A stretch of DNA of 64,000 nt from Methanoculleus frigidifontis. Its GTDB lineage: Archaea; Halobacteriota; Methanomicrobia; Methanomicrobiales; Methanoculleaceae. The stretch spans positions 329,945-393,944 of the forward strand of contig NZ_VCYH01000002.1 of assembly GCF_030464345.1 (NCBI RefSeq), in the 5' to 3' direction. The translations under genes and the position numbers were made by a program. Numbering within the stretch: position 1 is the first letter of the stretch; the number at the start of each line of letters is the position of its first letter. Below the pieces are notes generated by a model. It had not been told where the DNA came from. It saw nothing but the letters and a program-made list of their open reading frames with translations, and searched no databases. Below, in pieces: positions 53,686 through 62,860 of the stretch.

Positions 53686-54336
53686 TTATCCCGGGGCGGT
53701 ATCGACCGATCGTTCTGCAAGCAGTTCGCTGAGCGCCGCAGACGCCCGGTCGATGCCGCCGTAGTCGCGGTTCTCGAGGACTTCGTAGACGAACGCAGGG
53801 ATCTTGACGACCTTCTCCGCCTCGCCGACATCGGCGGCGAGTTTGCGGAAGGCCTTGTGCTCGAGGATCCGCTGCCGGTTCCAGCGGGCGAAGTCACGGT
53901 CCGGGTCGATTGCAAGGATACGGTCGTAGCAGCGCATCGCCTCGTCGTAGCGGCGCTCCGCGACGAGCACCCACCCTTTGCCGTGCAGCGCACCGATCGA
54001 AGACGGGTTGAGCGCAAGGGCACGGTCGAGGCAGGACTTCGCCTCGGCAAGCCGCCGCAGTTTCCCGAGGGCGAACCCTTTCCGCTGCCAGGCCACGGCG
54101 TCTCCGGGGTCGAGCTCGAGCGCCCGCTCGTAACAGACGACCGCCTCGTCGAAGCGTTCGAGTTTGATGAGGGCAAACCCCCGCCGCCGCCATGCACGTG
54201 CATCGCGGGGGTCGTATTCCAGCACACGGCCGTAGCAGAGAGCGGCCCGGTCGTACTCCCCGGTATCGCTGAAGAACCTGCCCCGGTTGTACCACATCCG
54301 GGATTCCTGTGAGTTGCCGATCATCGGCCCTGTCAT
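53686..54336 (-). CDS. Tetratricopeptide-repeat protein
   Basis: A 216-residue protein with about four TPR units (about 13-150): RMWYNRGRFFSDTGEYDRA, AWRRRGFALIKLERFDEA, AWQRKGFALGKLRRLAEA and ALHGKGWVLVAERRYDEA, each spaced 34 residues. The C-terminal 60 residues form a separate helical part. It probably scaffolds protein contacts. It is divergent from the flavodoxin gene. A second Met four codons in (54324) could also be the start. Confidence 0.8.
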   Translation of the reverse strand: MTGPMIGNSQESRMWYNRGRFFSDTGEYDRAALCYGRVLEYDPRDARAWRRRGFALIKLERFDEAVVCYERALELDPGDAVAWQRKGFALGKLRRLAEAKSCLDRALALNPSSIGALHGKGWVLVAERRYDEAMRCYDRILAIDPDRDFARWNRQRILEHKAFRKLAADVGEAEKVVKIPAFVYEVLENRDYGGIDRASAALSELLAERSVDTAPG

Positions 54337-54440
54337 GGGCGCCGGATGTAATAAGGGTAACCGCCGGGCAGCGCCGGCACGCCGGGACGGATTCGGCCGG
54401 GGGAACGCATATATCTGCGAACGACAAACGGAGAGCAGAT

Positions 54441-54941
54441 ATGAACGATGCAATTCTGGTTGCCTACGCAACCCGGTACGGCTCCACGGCAGAGGTTGCC
54501 GGGGCCGTCGCGGAGGTGCTCAGGTCCGGCGGCGAGAACGTCGATCTCCTGCCGGTCGGCGACGTGACCGATCTTTCCCGCTACCGTGCCGCGGTCATCG
54601 GCAGCCCGATATACATGGGCAAATGGCTCGCAGAAGCGCAGGTCTTCATCGAGAAGCACCAGAAGGAACTGCGAAAGGTGCCGGTCGCCTACTTTGCCGT
54701 CGGCATGACCGTCGTCGACGGGGGCGATGAGGGGCGCCGCAAAGCGGAGGCCTCGATGGACCAGGTGCGGCTTTTAGTCCAGCCGGTCGAGACCGCCCTG
54801 TTTGCGGGGAGACTGGAGCCGTCGGAACTCTCGTTCACCGACAAGGCGATCGTCACGCTTGTCCGGGCGCCGTCCGGCGATTACCGGGACTGGGACGCCG
54901 TCCGGTCGTGGGCGTCCGGGCTTCCCGAGAAGGTGCGGTAG
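54441..54941 (+). CDS. Flavodoxin-domain protein (HemG-like)
   Basis: A 166-residue FMN-binding protein with the phosphate loop VAYATRYGSTAEVAGAVAE (about 7-25), AVIGSPIYMGKW and PVAYFAVGMT. It resembles flavodoxin-domain proteins of the menaquinone-dependent protoporphyrinogen oxidase (HemG) type. Methanogens use siroheme-type pathways, so the true electron partner is unknown. Preceded by GGAGAGCAGAT and a TATA-like ACGCATATATCTGC near 54404. Confidence 0.85.
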   Translation: MNDAILVAYATRYGSTAEVAGAVAEVLRSGGENVDLLPVGDVTDLSRYRAAVIGSPIYMGKWLAEAQVFIEKHQKELRKVPVAYFAVGMTVVDGGDEGRRKAEASMDQVRLLVQPVETALFAGRLEPSELSFTDKAIVTLVRAPSGDYRDWDAVRSWASGLPEKVR

Positions 54942-55507
54942 GACGGGCGGCAAGATCCGGTTCATTCTATCGAGAGACGATAAATGTTCCGAAACGCTCC
55001 GGCAATGCCGGTGCACCGGCCTGACCCGCCCGTCCCGGAGAGGCATCGCCGTTCTCCTCTTCTTTTTTCCCGTTGCCGGGCGAAGACGCGCTCCTGCTGC
55101 CGGGCGATACCACAGGGCCGGGAGGTCTGCCCTGAAAATGGATGCACATGACCGGAGAGTGCGTCCGCCGGGGCAACAATCTTCTTATACCACAAGTATG
55201 GATCACTCATCGCATGATACAGATAACACTCATCCGCGAGCCTCCGGATGCACGAATGCAGACAACCGGGAAGCTTCGCCCGGCCGCATGCCATGTCGCG
55301 CTCCGGCTCTTCGTCGCGACGGTTCTGGCCGTTGCCGCATCGGCTGCTGCGGTCCGGAAGGTCGGGCAGGCGGTCCGGCGGATCACGGTCCCGGCTCACC
55401 ACCCGTATCCCGCCGAGTAACACGACAGGCTGCCGCTCATCCCCCAATAGAGGGCATAAATAGGACGAAAACAAATGTCCTACCACAACGTGTGAGGACG
55501 AAGCAGG
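54942..55507. other. Intergenic region with one possible small membrane peptide
   Basis: No firm gene. A plus-strand frame ending at 55420 could start at 55214 (MIQITLIREPPDARM) and would encode a 68-residue peptide with one hydrophobic helix (LRLFVATVLAVAASAAAV) and a basic tail. CTTATACCACAAG at about 55183 could be its promoter. I rate it at about one in three. The rest shows nothing. Confidence 0.35.
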
Positions 55508-57016
55508 GTGAAGAGATTTTCGTTCATAGCCCGCATGCCTGACAGGCCGGGCGCTCTCCATACAGCAGCCGGGATCGTCAGGCGGTATGGCGGCAACATC
55601 AACCGCATCCATTACGACCGCAGAATTGACGCCGCAACCGTTTTCTTTGAAGTAACGACGGATGATGCGGCGTACCTCCGGATGAAGGACGAACTCTCCG
55701 CCATCGGGTATCTCCAGGAGACGCTCCGGACACTCGGGTTCCTCAAATTCTACGTCTATGTGCCGAACGAGTCGGGAGCGCTCGACGAGTTTCTCACCTA
55801 CATCACCGCCAGCCAGGCGAACATCGCCTACATCGACTTCGACGACCGCGGGAAGCACCCCGGCCGGCTGAAGGTCAGCCTGAACGTCGAGGAGGCCGGA
55901 ACCGTCGACCACCTCTTAAACCGGCTGAAGTCCCGCTACCGGCTCGAGATCATCGAGTACGATACGACCGGCAAGCACCTGGACGACACCGTCTTTTACG
56001 TCCGGTTCGCCCAGGAACTGCGGGAGCTGATCGGCAACGCCGAGGACGCATTCCTGATGGCGCTCCTGCACGACATCAACCATATCGTCCAGGAACTCCA
56101 GGACCGCGGGAAGGATCCGCGGGAGGTCTTCGAAAGCATTCTCCTCACCGGACGGACGCTGCAGGCGACGCTGGGGGAGGGGTTCTACGCGGAGGTTCAG
56201 CGGATCGCGATCACCGATACCGTCGACCTCTTCTGTTTCCAGCTCCCCTGCGGCGGGAACGTCTACCTCTTCCGCACCCCGGACGAGACGGTGATGGTCG
56301 ATACCGGCTACGGGATCTACCACCGCGATATCGCTGCCATGTTCGCGCACTACGGTCTTGGCGACCTGCAGACGCTTGGGCGGGTCTTCATCACCCACGC
56401 CGACGCCGACCACTGCGGCGGGGGAGGCTACCTCGCCGCCCCGGTCTGCCTGCACGCAGGATCGGTGGAGATCATCCGGGAGGCAAACCGGGCTTATGGG
56501 TCGCGGAGCGAGACCTCGGTGCTCGAGGAGGTCTATACGACCGTCATCAACCTCTTCTCGGAGTTTCGGAGCCCGGAGGATGCGGTGCTCTTCCCGGCGG
56601 CGCCCGGGGAGAAGCGATCGATCTTCCCGGTCCTCGACCGGATCACCATCGGGGATCTGGAGTTTGAGGTGCTGGAGAGCCTCGGCGGCCATCTCCACGG
56701 GCTCTTCTACCTCGTCTGCCCGGAGCACGGGCTGCTCTTCTCGAGCGACACCCTCATCAACTTCGGCAGCCTCGATGAGGCACGCGGGAAGTATAACGCC
56801 CTCGCCGACTTTCTGGTGACCTCGGTCAACGTCGACAGCGACCGCGCCCGCGAGGAGCGCCGGGCACTGCTTGCGATGGCGGCCGATATCGACAGGGATC
56901 TCGCGGCATCGGGCCGCCGGTGCCTCATCTGCTGCGGGCACGGGGCGGTCTCGGTGCTCAGCGGGGGCAGGCTTGAGCAGTACGGGGAGACCGAGCACTA
57001 CTCCGCCGCCGAATAA
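55508..57016 (+). CDS. ACT-ACT-metallo-beta-lactamase fusion protein
   Basis: A 502-residue cytoplasmic protein. Two N-terminal ACT domains (about 1-75: FSFIARMPDRPGALHTAAGI; about 78-160: FYVYVPNESGALDEFLTYI) are followed by a helical region (about 160-235) and a metallo-beta-lactamase-fold domain with VMVDTGYG, FITHADADHCGGGGYL, a conserved His in GGHLHGLFYLV, SSDTLINFGS and ICCGHG. ACT domains usually bind amino acids and control enzymes, so an amino-acid-regulated hydrolase is suggested. GTG start. Substrate unknown. Confidence 0.82.
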   Translation: MKRFSFIARMPDRPGALHTAAGIVRRYGGNINRIHYDRRIDAATVFFEVTTDDAAYLRMKDELSAIGYLQETLRTLGFLKFYVYVPNESGALDEFLTYITASQANIAYIDFDDRGKHPGRLKVSLNVEEAGTVDHLLNRLKSRYRLEIIEYDTTGKHLDDTVFYVRFAQELRELIGNAEDAFLMALLHDINHIVQELQDRGKDPREVFESILLTGRTLQATLGEGFYAEVQRIAITDTVDLFCFQLPCGGNVYLFRTPDETVMVDTGYGIYHRDIAAMFAHYGLGDLQTLGRVFITHADADHCGGGGYLAAPVCLHAGSVEIIREANRAYGSRSETSVLEEVYTTVINLFSEFRSPEDAVLFPAAPGEKRSIFPVLDRITIGDLEFEVLESLGGHLHGLFYLVCPEHGLLFSSDTLINFGSLDEARGKYNALADFLVTSVNVDSDRAREERRALLAMAADIDRDLAASGRRCLICCGHGAVSVLSGGRLEQYGETEHYSAAE

Positions 57017-57057
57017 CGCTGCGGGTCTCAAAATGAGGGGCAGGGGTGCTGCCGGTT

Positions 57058-57297
57058 TCATTTCAGTTTTCGGATGACGTTGGCCATGAAGACCGCGTCT
57101 CCCGCCGGGACGAAGACCACCGCGTCCCGCTCTACCTGGCGGGCGAATGTTTCGACCGTGAGGGGAGATACATTCTCGAACTTCGTTCCAATCTTCCTGC
57201 AGACGTCCCGGACGAAGTCGTCGGCCGCCGGACCCATCTTCTTTGCAAGCACGTTGACGATCATCTTCTGGTAGCGGTTCTGCATCGCAAGACTCAT
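57058..57297 (-). CDS. Small conserved-looking protein after the HAMP sensor
   Basis: A 79-residue helical protein (NRYQKMIVNVLAKKMG, then CRKIGTKFENVSPLTVETFA) with no family I recognise. It overlaps the HAMP-domain gene by four bases (ATGA), so the two are translated together. It may be a cytoplasmic partner of that output-less sensor. Confidence 0.65.
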   Translation of the reverse strand: MSLAMQNRYQKMIVNVLAKKMGPAADDFVRDVCRKIGTKFENVSPLTVETFARQVERDAVVFVPAGDAVFMANVIRKLK

Positions 57298-58253
57298 GCC
57301 TCGTCACCCCCGGGCGGCTGCGCTGCTGCCTGGGCTTTCGCCATATAATACTTCACACTCACCACCATCCGCTGGAACGACTCGGCGAGGGCTCCGATCT
57401 CGTCGTCGCTCCGGATATCAATCTCGGTGCCCTCCAGGTCGCCCATGCTGACCTTATCGGCGATCTCGGTGAGCTTTTTAATCGGCCGGCTGATGCTGGC
57501 CGCGAAGAGGAACCCGACAAGGCCCGTCACGAGAACCGTTATCGCGGTGATGACGAGGATCGTGTTCCGGGTGCTGAGGCTCTCGGTCGATTCCCGGATC
57601 CGGGCGTTCGTTGCGGCGATCTCTTTGTTCATGTCGTCCTGGATCGCGACGATCGGCTCTGCGAACTCCTCGACCGATATGGTGGCGGCCAGCATGTACT
57701 CCGTGCCCTCGACCGGGACCGCGGACATGAACTCCCGGGTCGCCTGCCCGTCGGCGCCGATCCAGTCGTAGTAGCCGCCGACGATGTTGCCGCTTAAGGT
57801 GAAGGAGAAGAGCTCCCAGAACTCCGGCAGCGTCTCCTGCAGCGACGACATCTCCAGATCGGCGAGGTCCGGGCTCTGGTGCAGGCGCATGATCCCGCTG
57901 CCCTGCTCGTAGAGGCAGGTGGAGCCGGTCTTTCCGACGGGCTGGACCGCGATCGCCTGGAACTCCGGGCTTGCCTGCAGGTCGGCGAGGCTCATCTCCG
58001 GATGTGCCCGGATGTAGATCGCACACTGCCCGGCGACGTCCGCGGCCTTCTGTTCGATCATCCTGACGCCCAGTTCTTCGAGCGCCTTTGTGCTGTCCGC
58101 AAGGGCGTATTTCCCCATCCACTTTGCATCATTGGCAGCCGACAGGCCGAGGGCTCTGGCATCGTTGCTCGCACAGTTGCCGAGAGTGATCAGCGGCACG
58201 ACGGAGATGATCAGCATCACAACGACCATCTTCTGTAAGATCGACAATTTCAC
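57294..58253 (-). CDS. Membrane sensor with extracellular Cache-like domain and HAMP, no output domain
   Basis: A 319-residue protein. An N-terminal helix (about 8-28) is followed by an external Cache-type sensor (about 30-215), a second helix (about 228-250: TILVITAITVLVTGLVGFLFAASIS) and a HAMP domain (RPIKKLTEIADKVSMGDLEG, about 251-300). It ends 20 residues later with a Pro/Gln-rich tail and lacks kinase, methyl-accepting or cyclase domains. Start GTG at 58253. It likely signals through a partner such as the overlapping 79-residue protein. Confidence 0.8.
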   Translation of the reverse strand: MKLSILQKMVVVMLIISVVPLITLGNCASNDARALGLSAANDAKWMGKYALADSTKALEELGVRMIEQKAADVAGQCAIYIRAHPEMSLADLQASPEFQAIAVQPVGKTGSTCLYEQGSGIMRLHQSPDLADLEMSSLQETLPEFWELFSFTLSGNIVGGYYDWIGADGQATREFMSAVPVEGTEYMLAATISVEEFAEPIVAIQDDMNKEIAATNARIRESTESLSTRNTILVITAITVLVTGLVGFLFAASISRPIKKLTEIADKVSMGDLEGTEIDIRSDDEIGALAESFQRMVVSVKYYMAKAQAAAQPPGGDEA

Positions 58254-58281
58254 GTTACATCACCGGAAATACTGGAATCTC

Positions 58282-58336
58282 GGTTCACGTGCAGTGAACC
58301 CAGTAGAGTAATCCGGCCGGCGGATAATATGCTTTT
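58282..58336 (-). promoter_or_regulatory. Promoter and leader inverted repeat of the HAMP-sensor gene
   Basis: On the minus strand TTTCGAAAAAGCATATTATCC is a good BRE-TATA pair (about 58321-58341). The leader then contains GGTTCAC/GTGAACC (58282-58300), a perfect 7-bp inverted repeat with a 5-base centre, about 30 bases before the GTG start. It may be an operator or a leader hairpin. The rest of 58254-58568 shows no gene. Confidence 0.45.
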
Positions 58337-58568
58337 TCGAAATACTCTATAGCGATGCATACCACCACAATAGATGCATGGAGGTCAGTGAGAGCATCGA
58401 CGCGCCGTGACCGGCGTTGCATGCAGGCCGGCACAGGCTTACTTACGAGCGGACGCGCATCCGGACGCGGGCGAACAAATGCTGTTTACAGGCGCAGAGA
58501 GGAGACGGAGAGACGCTCAAGCGGATGCAACGGTGAGAAAAGAGGGGTGAGAGGGGCACTTTCGCCCG

Positions 58569-59438
58569 TTAGTTCACCCGGACGAATCCTTCCTCTTCAA
58601 CGATGGCCTGGCCGTCGGGGCTGAGGATGAAGTCGATGTAGTCCTTGGCAAGGCCGGTCGGTTCGCCGGTGGTGAACATGTAGAGCTCACGGGCGATCGG
58701 GTAGGTGCCTGCCCTGACGTTCTCGAGCGTCGCTTCGACGACGGTGCCGTCGGTACCGACGGAGACTGCCTTGACGGTCCCGTCGAGGTAGCCGAGACCG
58801 ACGTAGCCGATCGCACCGGGGGTGTGCTGAACGGTCTGCTTCACGGCACCGTTGGAGTTCTTCTCGATCTGCGTCGGGACGAAGTCCTCCTTCTTCATGA
58901 CGAACTCGTAGAAGAATTCCCGGGTCCCGGAGGCGCTGTCACGGCCGACGACGACGATCTCCTGGCTGGCACCGCCGACCTGGTTCCAGTTCGTGATGGT
59001 ACCGTTGTAGATTCCCTTGATCTGGTCGAGGGAGAGGCTGGAAACCGCGTTCGCAGGGTTGACGATGACGGCGATGCCGTCGATGGCGACGGTGTGCTTC
59101 ACGAGGGAGGGGTACTTCTCGGTCTCTGCGGACTTCAGGTCGCGGGAGGCCATGCCGATATCGGCAGTGCCCTCACCGACGGCCTGGACACCGACGCTGG
59201 AGCCGCCGCCGCTGACCTGGATGTCGGCACTGGAATGAGTGCGCATGTACTCGTCGGCAGCGAGCTGGGCAACGGGGAGAACGGTCGTCGAGCCGGTCAC
59301 CGCGATCGTCTGGACCTCAGCGGGGGTCTGATCCTGATTTCCAATACAGCCACAGCAGAGTGCAGCGGCAAGGACTACAAGGCCGACGAGCAGAAGGCCT
59401 GTAAATCCACTTTTTCTGAACGAAGATGAGCGGTTCAT
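58569..59438 (-). CDS. pstS: Phosphate ABC transporter substrate-binding lipoprotein
   Basis: A 289-residue secreted binding protein. The signal peptide is hydrophobic (about 13-30) with lipobox CCGC at about 28-31. Mature-domain motifs are VTGSTTVLPVAQ, VSGGGSSVGVQAVGEGTADIGMASR and VVGRDSASGTREFF, which form the phosphate site of PstS. No pstC, pstA or pstB gene follows in the window, so the transporter parts must be elsewhere. ATG at 59438 fits the leader. Confidence 0.9.
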   Translation of the reverse strand: MNRSSSFRKSGFTGLLLVGLVVLAAALCCGCIGNQDQTPAEVQTIAVTGSTTVLPVAQLAADEYMRTHSSADIQVSGGGSSVGVQAVGEGTADIGMASRDLKSAETEKYPSLVKHTVAIDGIAVIVNPANAVSSLSLDQIKGIYNGTITNWNQVGGASQEIVVVGRDSASGTREFFYEFVMKKEDFVPTQIEKNSNGAVKQTVQHTPGAIGYVGLGYLDGTVKAVSVGTDGTVVEATLENVRAGTYPIARELYMFTTGEPTGLAKDYIDFILSPDGQAIVEEEGFVRVN

Positions 59439-59460
59439 CGACAACTGGTTGGATAAGCGA

Positions 59461-59496
59461 GATATAATGCTTTGTCGACATAATATAGGGCATATA
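59461..59496 (-). promoter_or_regulatory. Promoter region of pstS
   Basis: On the minus strand GACAAAGCATTATATC resembles the BRE-TATA consensus and lies about 25-30 bases before the ATG, implying a very short leader. A second TATA-like ATATATATGCC lies just upstream (59486-59496). Phosphate control is likely but no specific operator is evident. Confidence 0.45.
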
Positions 59497-59548
59497 TATT
59501 CACCTATGTTGAAATCATAGCCACCAATAGTTTCACTATCACCGTTTC

Positions 59549-60859
59549 TCACCCGCCGCTCCGGCCGCGAAGCTCGACGAACGACAGGGCGATGCCGAGA
59601 ACAGCGAGCACACAGCCGACGAGGAGCACCGTCGGGTCGAGCTGGCCGAGGAGGGCGAGGCTGGTGACGACGCCGAGCAGGGGGAGCACCGGCACCCGCC
59701 CAACCGATCCGGGCACGCAAAAAGGCCGCGGCTCGTCGGGCGCCCGCAGCCGCAGAAGGATGACGGCCGCATTGATGACGATGAAGGTCAGAAAGAGCGT
59801 GAAGTTGGTGACGTTCGCGACGAAGGTGATCTCCCCGGCGAACACAAAGACGATTGCAGCGAGCATGATGGCCAGGATGGCCACCCAGGGGGTGCGCGTC
59901 CGCAGACTCACCCGGGCGAGAACGGCCGGAAGGGAGAACGCGTCGGCCATGCCATAGGTGATCCGGGACGCCGCCAGCAGCATCATGAGTGCGGTGTTGG
60001 CGGTTGCGAAGAGGGCGATGACGCCGATGACGGTGAACGCCACATCACCGAGCGCGATGTAGGCCACGTCCGCAAAGGGCGCACGGGACGCGGCGAGCTG
60101 CTCCCACCCGACCACCGAGACGGCGGCGAGCGAGGCGAGGATATAGAGGACGGTGGTGATGGCGAGCGCCAGGATGAGCGCTTTTGGAACCGTCCGCACC
60201 GGATCGCGCGCCTCTTCGGAGAGTTTGACCATCTCCTCAAATCCCATATAGGCGAAGAAGACGAGCGCGGAGGCCTGGAGAACTCCCGAGAGGCCGAGCG
60301 GCATCGCCAGATAGTCCACGCTCCCGAGGTGCGGCAGGCCGATGAGGATGATCATGACGATACCCGCCGCCTCGATGAGCGTCATGGTGATGGCGACCCA
60401 TGCCGTCTCGCGGATCCCGTAGAGGAGAATGACGGCGAGTACCAGGATGATCCCCACGGCGGAGGGGAGGAGCGGAGCGCCGGTGAGGTCCGAGAAGTAG
60501 CCGCCAAACCCGAGCGAGACCGTCGCAACCCCGAAGATGCCGGAGAGGATGATCAGCCATCCGACGACGAAGGCAACCTTCCTGCCGATGGCGTTGGAGA
60601 CGTACTCGTACTCGGCGCTCGCCCGCGGGTACATCGAGGAGAGCTCGGCGTAACTGAGCGCCGTGAACCCGGCGATGAGGGCGGATATGGCAAACGTCAG
60701 CCAGACGGCGTTCCCTGCAAGTCCGGTCGCCTCGCCGAGGAGGGCGTAGATGCCTGCACCGAGGATGATCCCCACCCCGGAGAGGGTTACCGCAACCGGC
60801 CCGAGTTCGCGGCGGAGCGACGGTTTCGTCCGTAGAAGCTCCGGAGCCTCCGGCGTCAT
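59549..60859 (-). CDS. Amino-acid permease, APC superfamily
   Basis: A 436-residue integral membrane protein with about twelve transmembrane helices. The first helix has the APC substrate-binding pattern GVGIILGAGIYALLGEATG. Further family blocks are LSYAELSSMYPRASAEYEYV and FFAYMGFEEMVKLSEEARDP. It is likely a secondary amino-acid or polyamine transporter; substrate not deducible. Divergent from the formylmethanofuran dehydrogenase fusion. Confidence 0.88.
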   Translation of the reverse strand: MTPEAPELLRTKPSLRRELGPVAVTLSGVGIILGAGIYALLGEATGLAGNAVWLTFAISALIAGFTALSYAELSSMYPRASAEYEYVSNAIGRKVAFVVGWLIILSGIFGVATVSLGFGGYFSDLTGAPLLPSAVGIILVLAVILLYGIRETAWVAITMTLIEAAGIVMIILIGLPHLGSVDYLAMPLGLSGVLQASALVFFAYMGFEEMVKLSEEARDPVRTVPKALILALAITTVLYILASLAAVSVVGWEQLAASRAPFADVAYIALGDVAFTVIGVIALFATANTALMMLLAASRITYGMADAFSLPAVLARVSLRTRTPWVAILAIMLAAIVFVFAGEITFVANVTNFTLFLTFIVINAAVILLRLRAPDEPRPFCVPGSVGRVPVLPLLGVVTSLALLGQLDPTVLLVGCVLAVLGIALSFVELRGRSGG

Positions 60860-61028
60860 AAAAGGAGTATATGGAGACGGAGCATTTATGCCTGTCAGTC
60901 GGCGCAGCAGCGCGGCCGGAGCGGTCGGACAATCACGTACACGACATTCATTAAATCTAATTTACAAATAGGTTAAATTAATGACACCATACGAACATTG
61001 AAGCCCTCCGAGAACGGAGCCTACCGTA

Positions 61029-62801
61029 ATGCAGGCGCTGATAACGAGTGGAAGGACCATCCGGCAGGGCGAACAACTCTATTACAAGGATCTGCCGGAG
61101 TACTCGCGGGAAACGGGGCGGTGTTTCATCAATCCGGTCGATCTTCTTGAACTCTGCGCTGAGGAGGGTGCGAACCTCCGCATAGCCACGGAGACGGGTG
61201 CCGAGGTCTTCGTTGCCACGTCGTCCGACGACGTCGTGCCCGGAACCGCCTTCATCCCCTGCGGGCCGCATGCAAATGCCATTCTGCACGCCGATACGCA
61301 CGGGACAGGGGCTCCGGATTACAAGTGGATGGTCGGGACGGTGACGCGCACAGAGGCGCCGCCACGGTCCGGATGGGAGATTCTCATCGAAGCAGGGGGC
61401 ACTGCGTGCCCGGAAGCATCACCGCATCCCGGCGGACAGGACCGTACCGGAACGGTGCGTGACGTCCTCTGCCCACTCTGCGGATGTCTCTGCGACGACG
61501 TTGCCGTACGGATCGTGGATAACGCAGTTGTATCGGCCGATAACGCATGCTCTCTGGGTTCCGGGAAGTTTCTCTCGCAGAGCCGCATATATGAGCCGAT
61601 CGTCAGAGACGGGGAGGGCTGGAGAAGAACCGGTTTTGACGATGCCGTCCGACGTGCCGCCGAGATTCTCCGGAGCGCCGAACGCCCGCTCCTCTTCGGG
61701 TGGAGCGGGACATCTGCAGAAGCGCAGTGCCTCGGCATCCACATCGCCGAGGAGATCCGGGGCGTGATCGACAACTGCTCGTCGATCTGCCACGGCCCTT
61801 CGATCATCGGCATCCAGGAGAGCGGCCATCCCGGTTCGACCCTCGGCCAGATGAAGAACCGGGCGGACGTGGTGATCTACTGGGGCTCAAACCCGATCGA
61901 GTCGCACCCCCGCCATATGAGCAGGTATACGACGTTCTGCAACGGGAAGTACCGCACCAACGGACACCAGGACAGAACCCTGGTCGTCGTGGACATCAGG
62001 AAGACCGATACCGCGAAGATCGCCGATGAGTTCATACGGATCAAACCGGGCGGCGATTACGCTGTTTTTTCCGCCCTCCGTGCGATCGTTCGGGGGCAGG
62101 CCGACATCATCCCGCCGTCCGTCGCGGGCATCCCGAAGGAGAAGCTCCTGTGGCTGGCGGATCTCTGCAAAAAAGCCAAATTCGGCGCACTCTTCACCGG
62201 AATCGGCCTGACACAGTCTCCGGGGAAGTACAAGAACGTGCGTTGCGCCATCCAGCTCGTCGACGAGCTCAACCGGCATACAAAATTCACGCTGACACCC
62301 ATGCGCGGACACTGGAATGTCAACGGCACAAACCAGACCTTCTCCTACCTTACGGGTTTTCCCTACGGGGTTGATTTCTCGCGCGGCATACCTTACTACA
62401 ACCCCGGCGAGACAACGGCGGTGGACATGCTCAGCAAAAAAGAGGCCGACGCCTGCCTCATCATCGGTGCCGACCCCGGCGCCCATCTCCCGCGCCGGTG
62501 TGTCGAACACCTGGCGGCGATCCCCACCATCGTCATCGATCCGTATATCTCGCTCAGCACCGCGCTCGCCGAGATCCATATCCCGGTCGCGTGCGTCGGC
62601 ATCGAGACCGAAGGGATCGGATACCGGATGGACTCGGTTCCTCTCCGGATGAAGAAAGTCATCGACGCGGATCTCCCGACCGACGAGCAGGTGCTCTCGG
62701 GGATGCTGTCGTATATCCGGGGCGCCGGGGCAGAGGCGATCTCCCGGGCCGCAGCGCCCCGGTGCGCTCCGCCAAGCACCGGTACTGCACGGTTGGCATG
62801 A
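61029..62801 (+). CDS. Formylmethanofuran dehydrogenase D-B fusion protein
   Basis: A 590-residue protein. Residues 1-110 resemble subunit D (molybdopterin dinucleotide-binding; SGRTIRQGEQLYYKDLPEY..PGTAFIPCGPHANAIL). Residues about 140-570 are subunit B, the catalytic molybdenum/tungsten subunit: CPLCGCLCDDV..NACSLG for a 4Fe-4S cluster, CSSICHGPSIIG with the expected metal-ligand Cys, and MRGHWNVNGTNQTFSYLTGFPYGVDF. The enzyme reduces CO2 to formylmethanofuran in the first step of methanogenesis. No A, C, F or G subunit gene is adjacent. TATA-like TTTACAAATA lies at about 60959. Confidence 0.85.
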   Translation: MQALITSGRTIRQGEQLYYKDLPEYSRETGRCFINPVDLLELCAEEGANLRIATETGAEVFVATSSDDVVPGTAFIPCGPHANAILHADTHGTGAPDYKWMVGTVTRTEAPPRSGWEILIEAGGTACPEASPHPGGQDRTGTVRDVLCPLCGCLCDDVAVRIVDNAVVSADNACSLGSGKFLSQSRIYEPIVRDGEGWRRTGFDDAVRRAAEILRSAERPLLFGWSGTSAEAQCLGIHIAEEIRGVIDNCSSICHGPSIIGIQESGHPGSTLGQMKNRADVVIYWGSNPIESHPRHMSRYTTFCNGKYRTNGHQDRTLVVVDIRKTDTAKIADEFIRIKPGGDYAVFSALRAIVRGQADIIPPSVAGIPKEKLLWLADLCKKAKFGALFTGIGLTQSPGKYKNVRCAIQLVDELNRHTKFTLTPMRGHWNVNGTNQTFSYLTGFPYGVDFSRGIPYYNPGETTAVDMLSKKEADACLIIGADPGAHLPRRCVEHLAAIPTIVIDPYISLSTALAEIHIPVACVGIETEGIGYRMDSVPLRMKKVIDADLPTDEQVLSGMLSYIRGAGAEAISRAAAPRCAPPSTGTARLA

Positions 62802-62860
62802 AGCTCCAAAAGCCCCAAACACTTATTCTCCCTCCCGCCGGAGACTACGGCGAGGGACGG

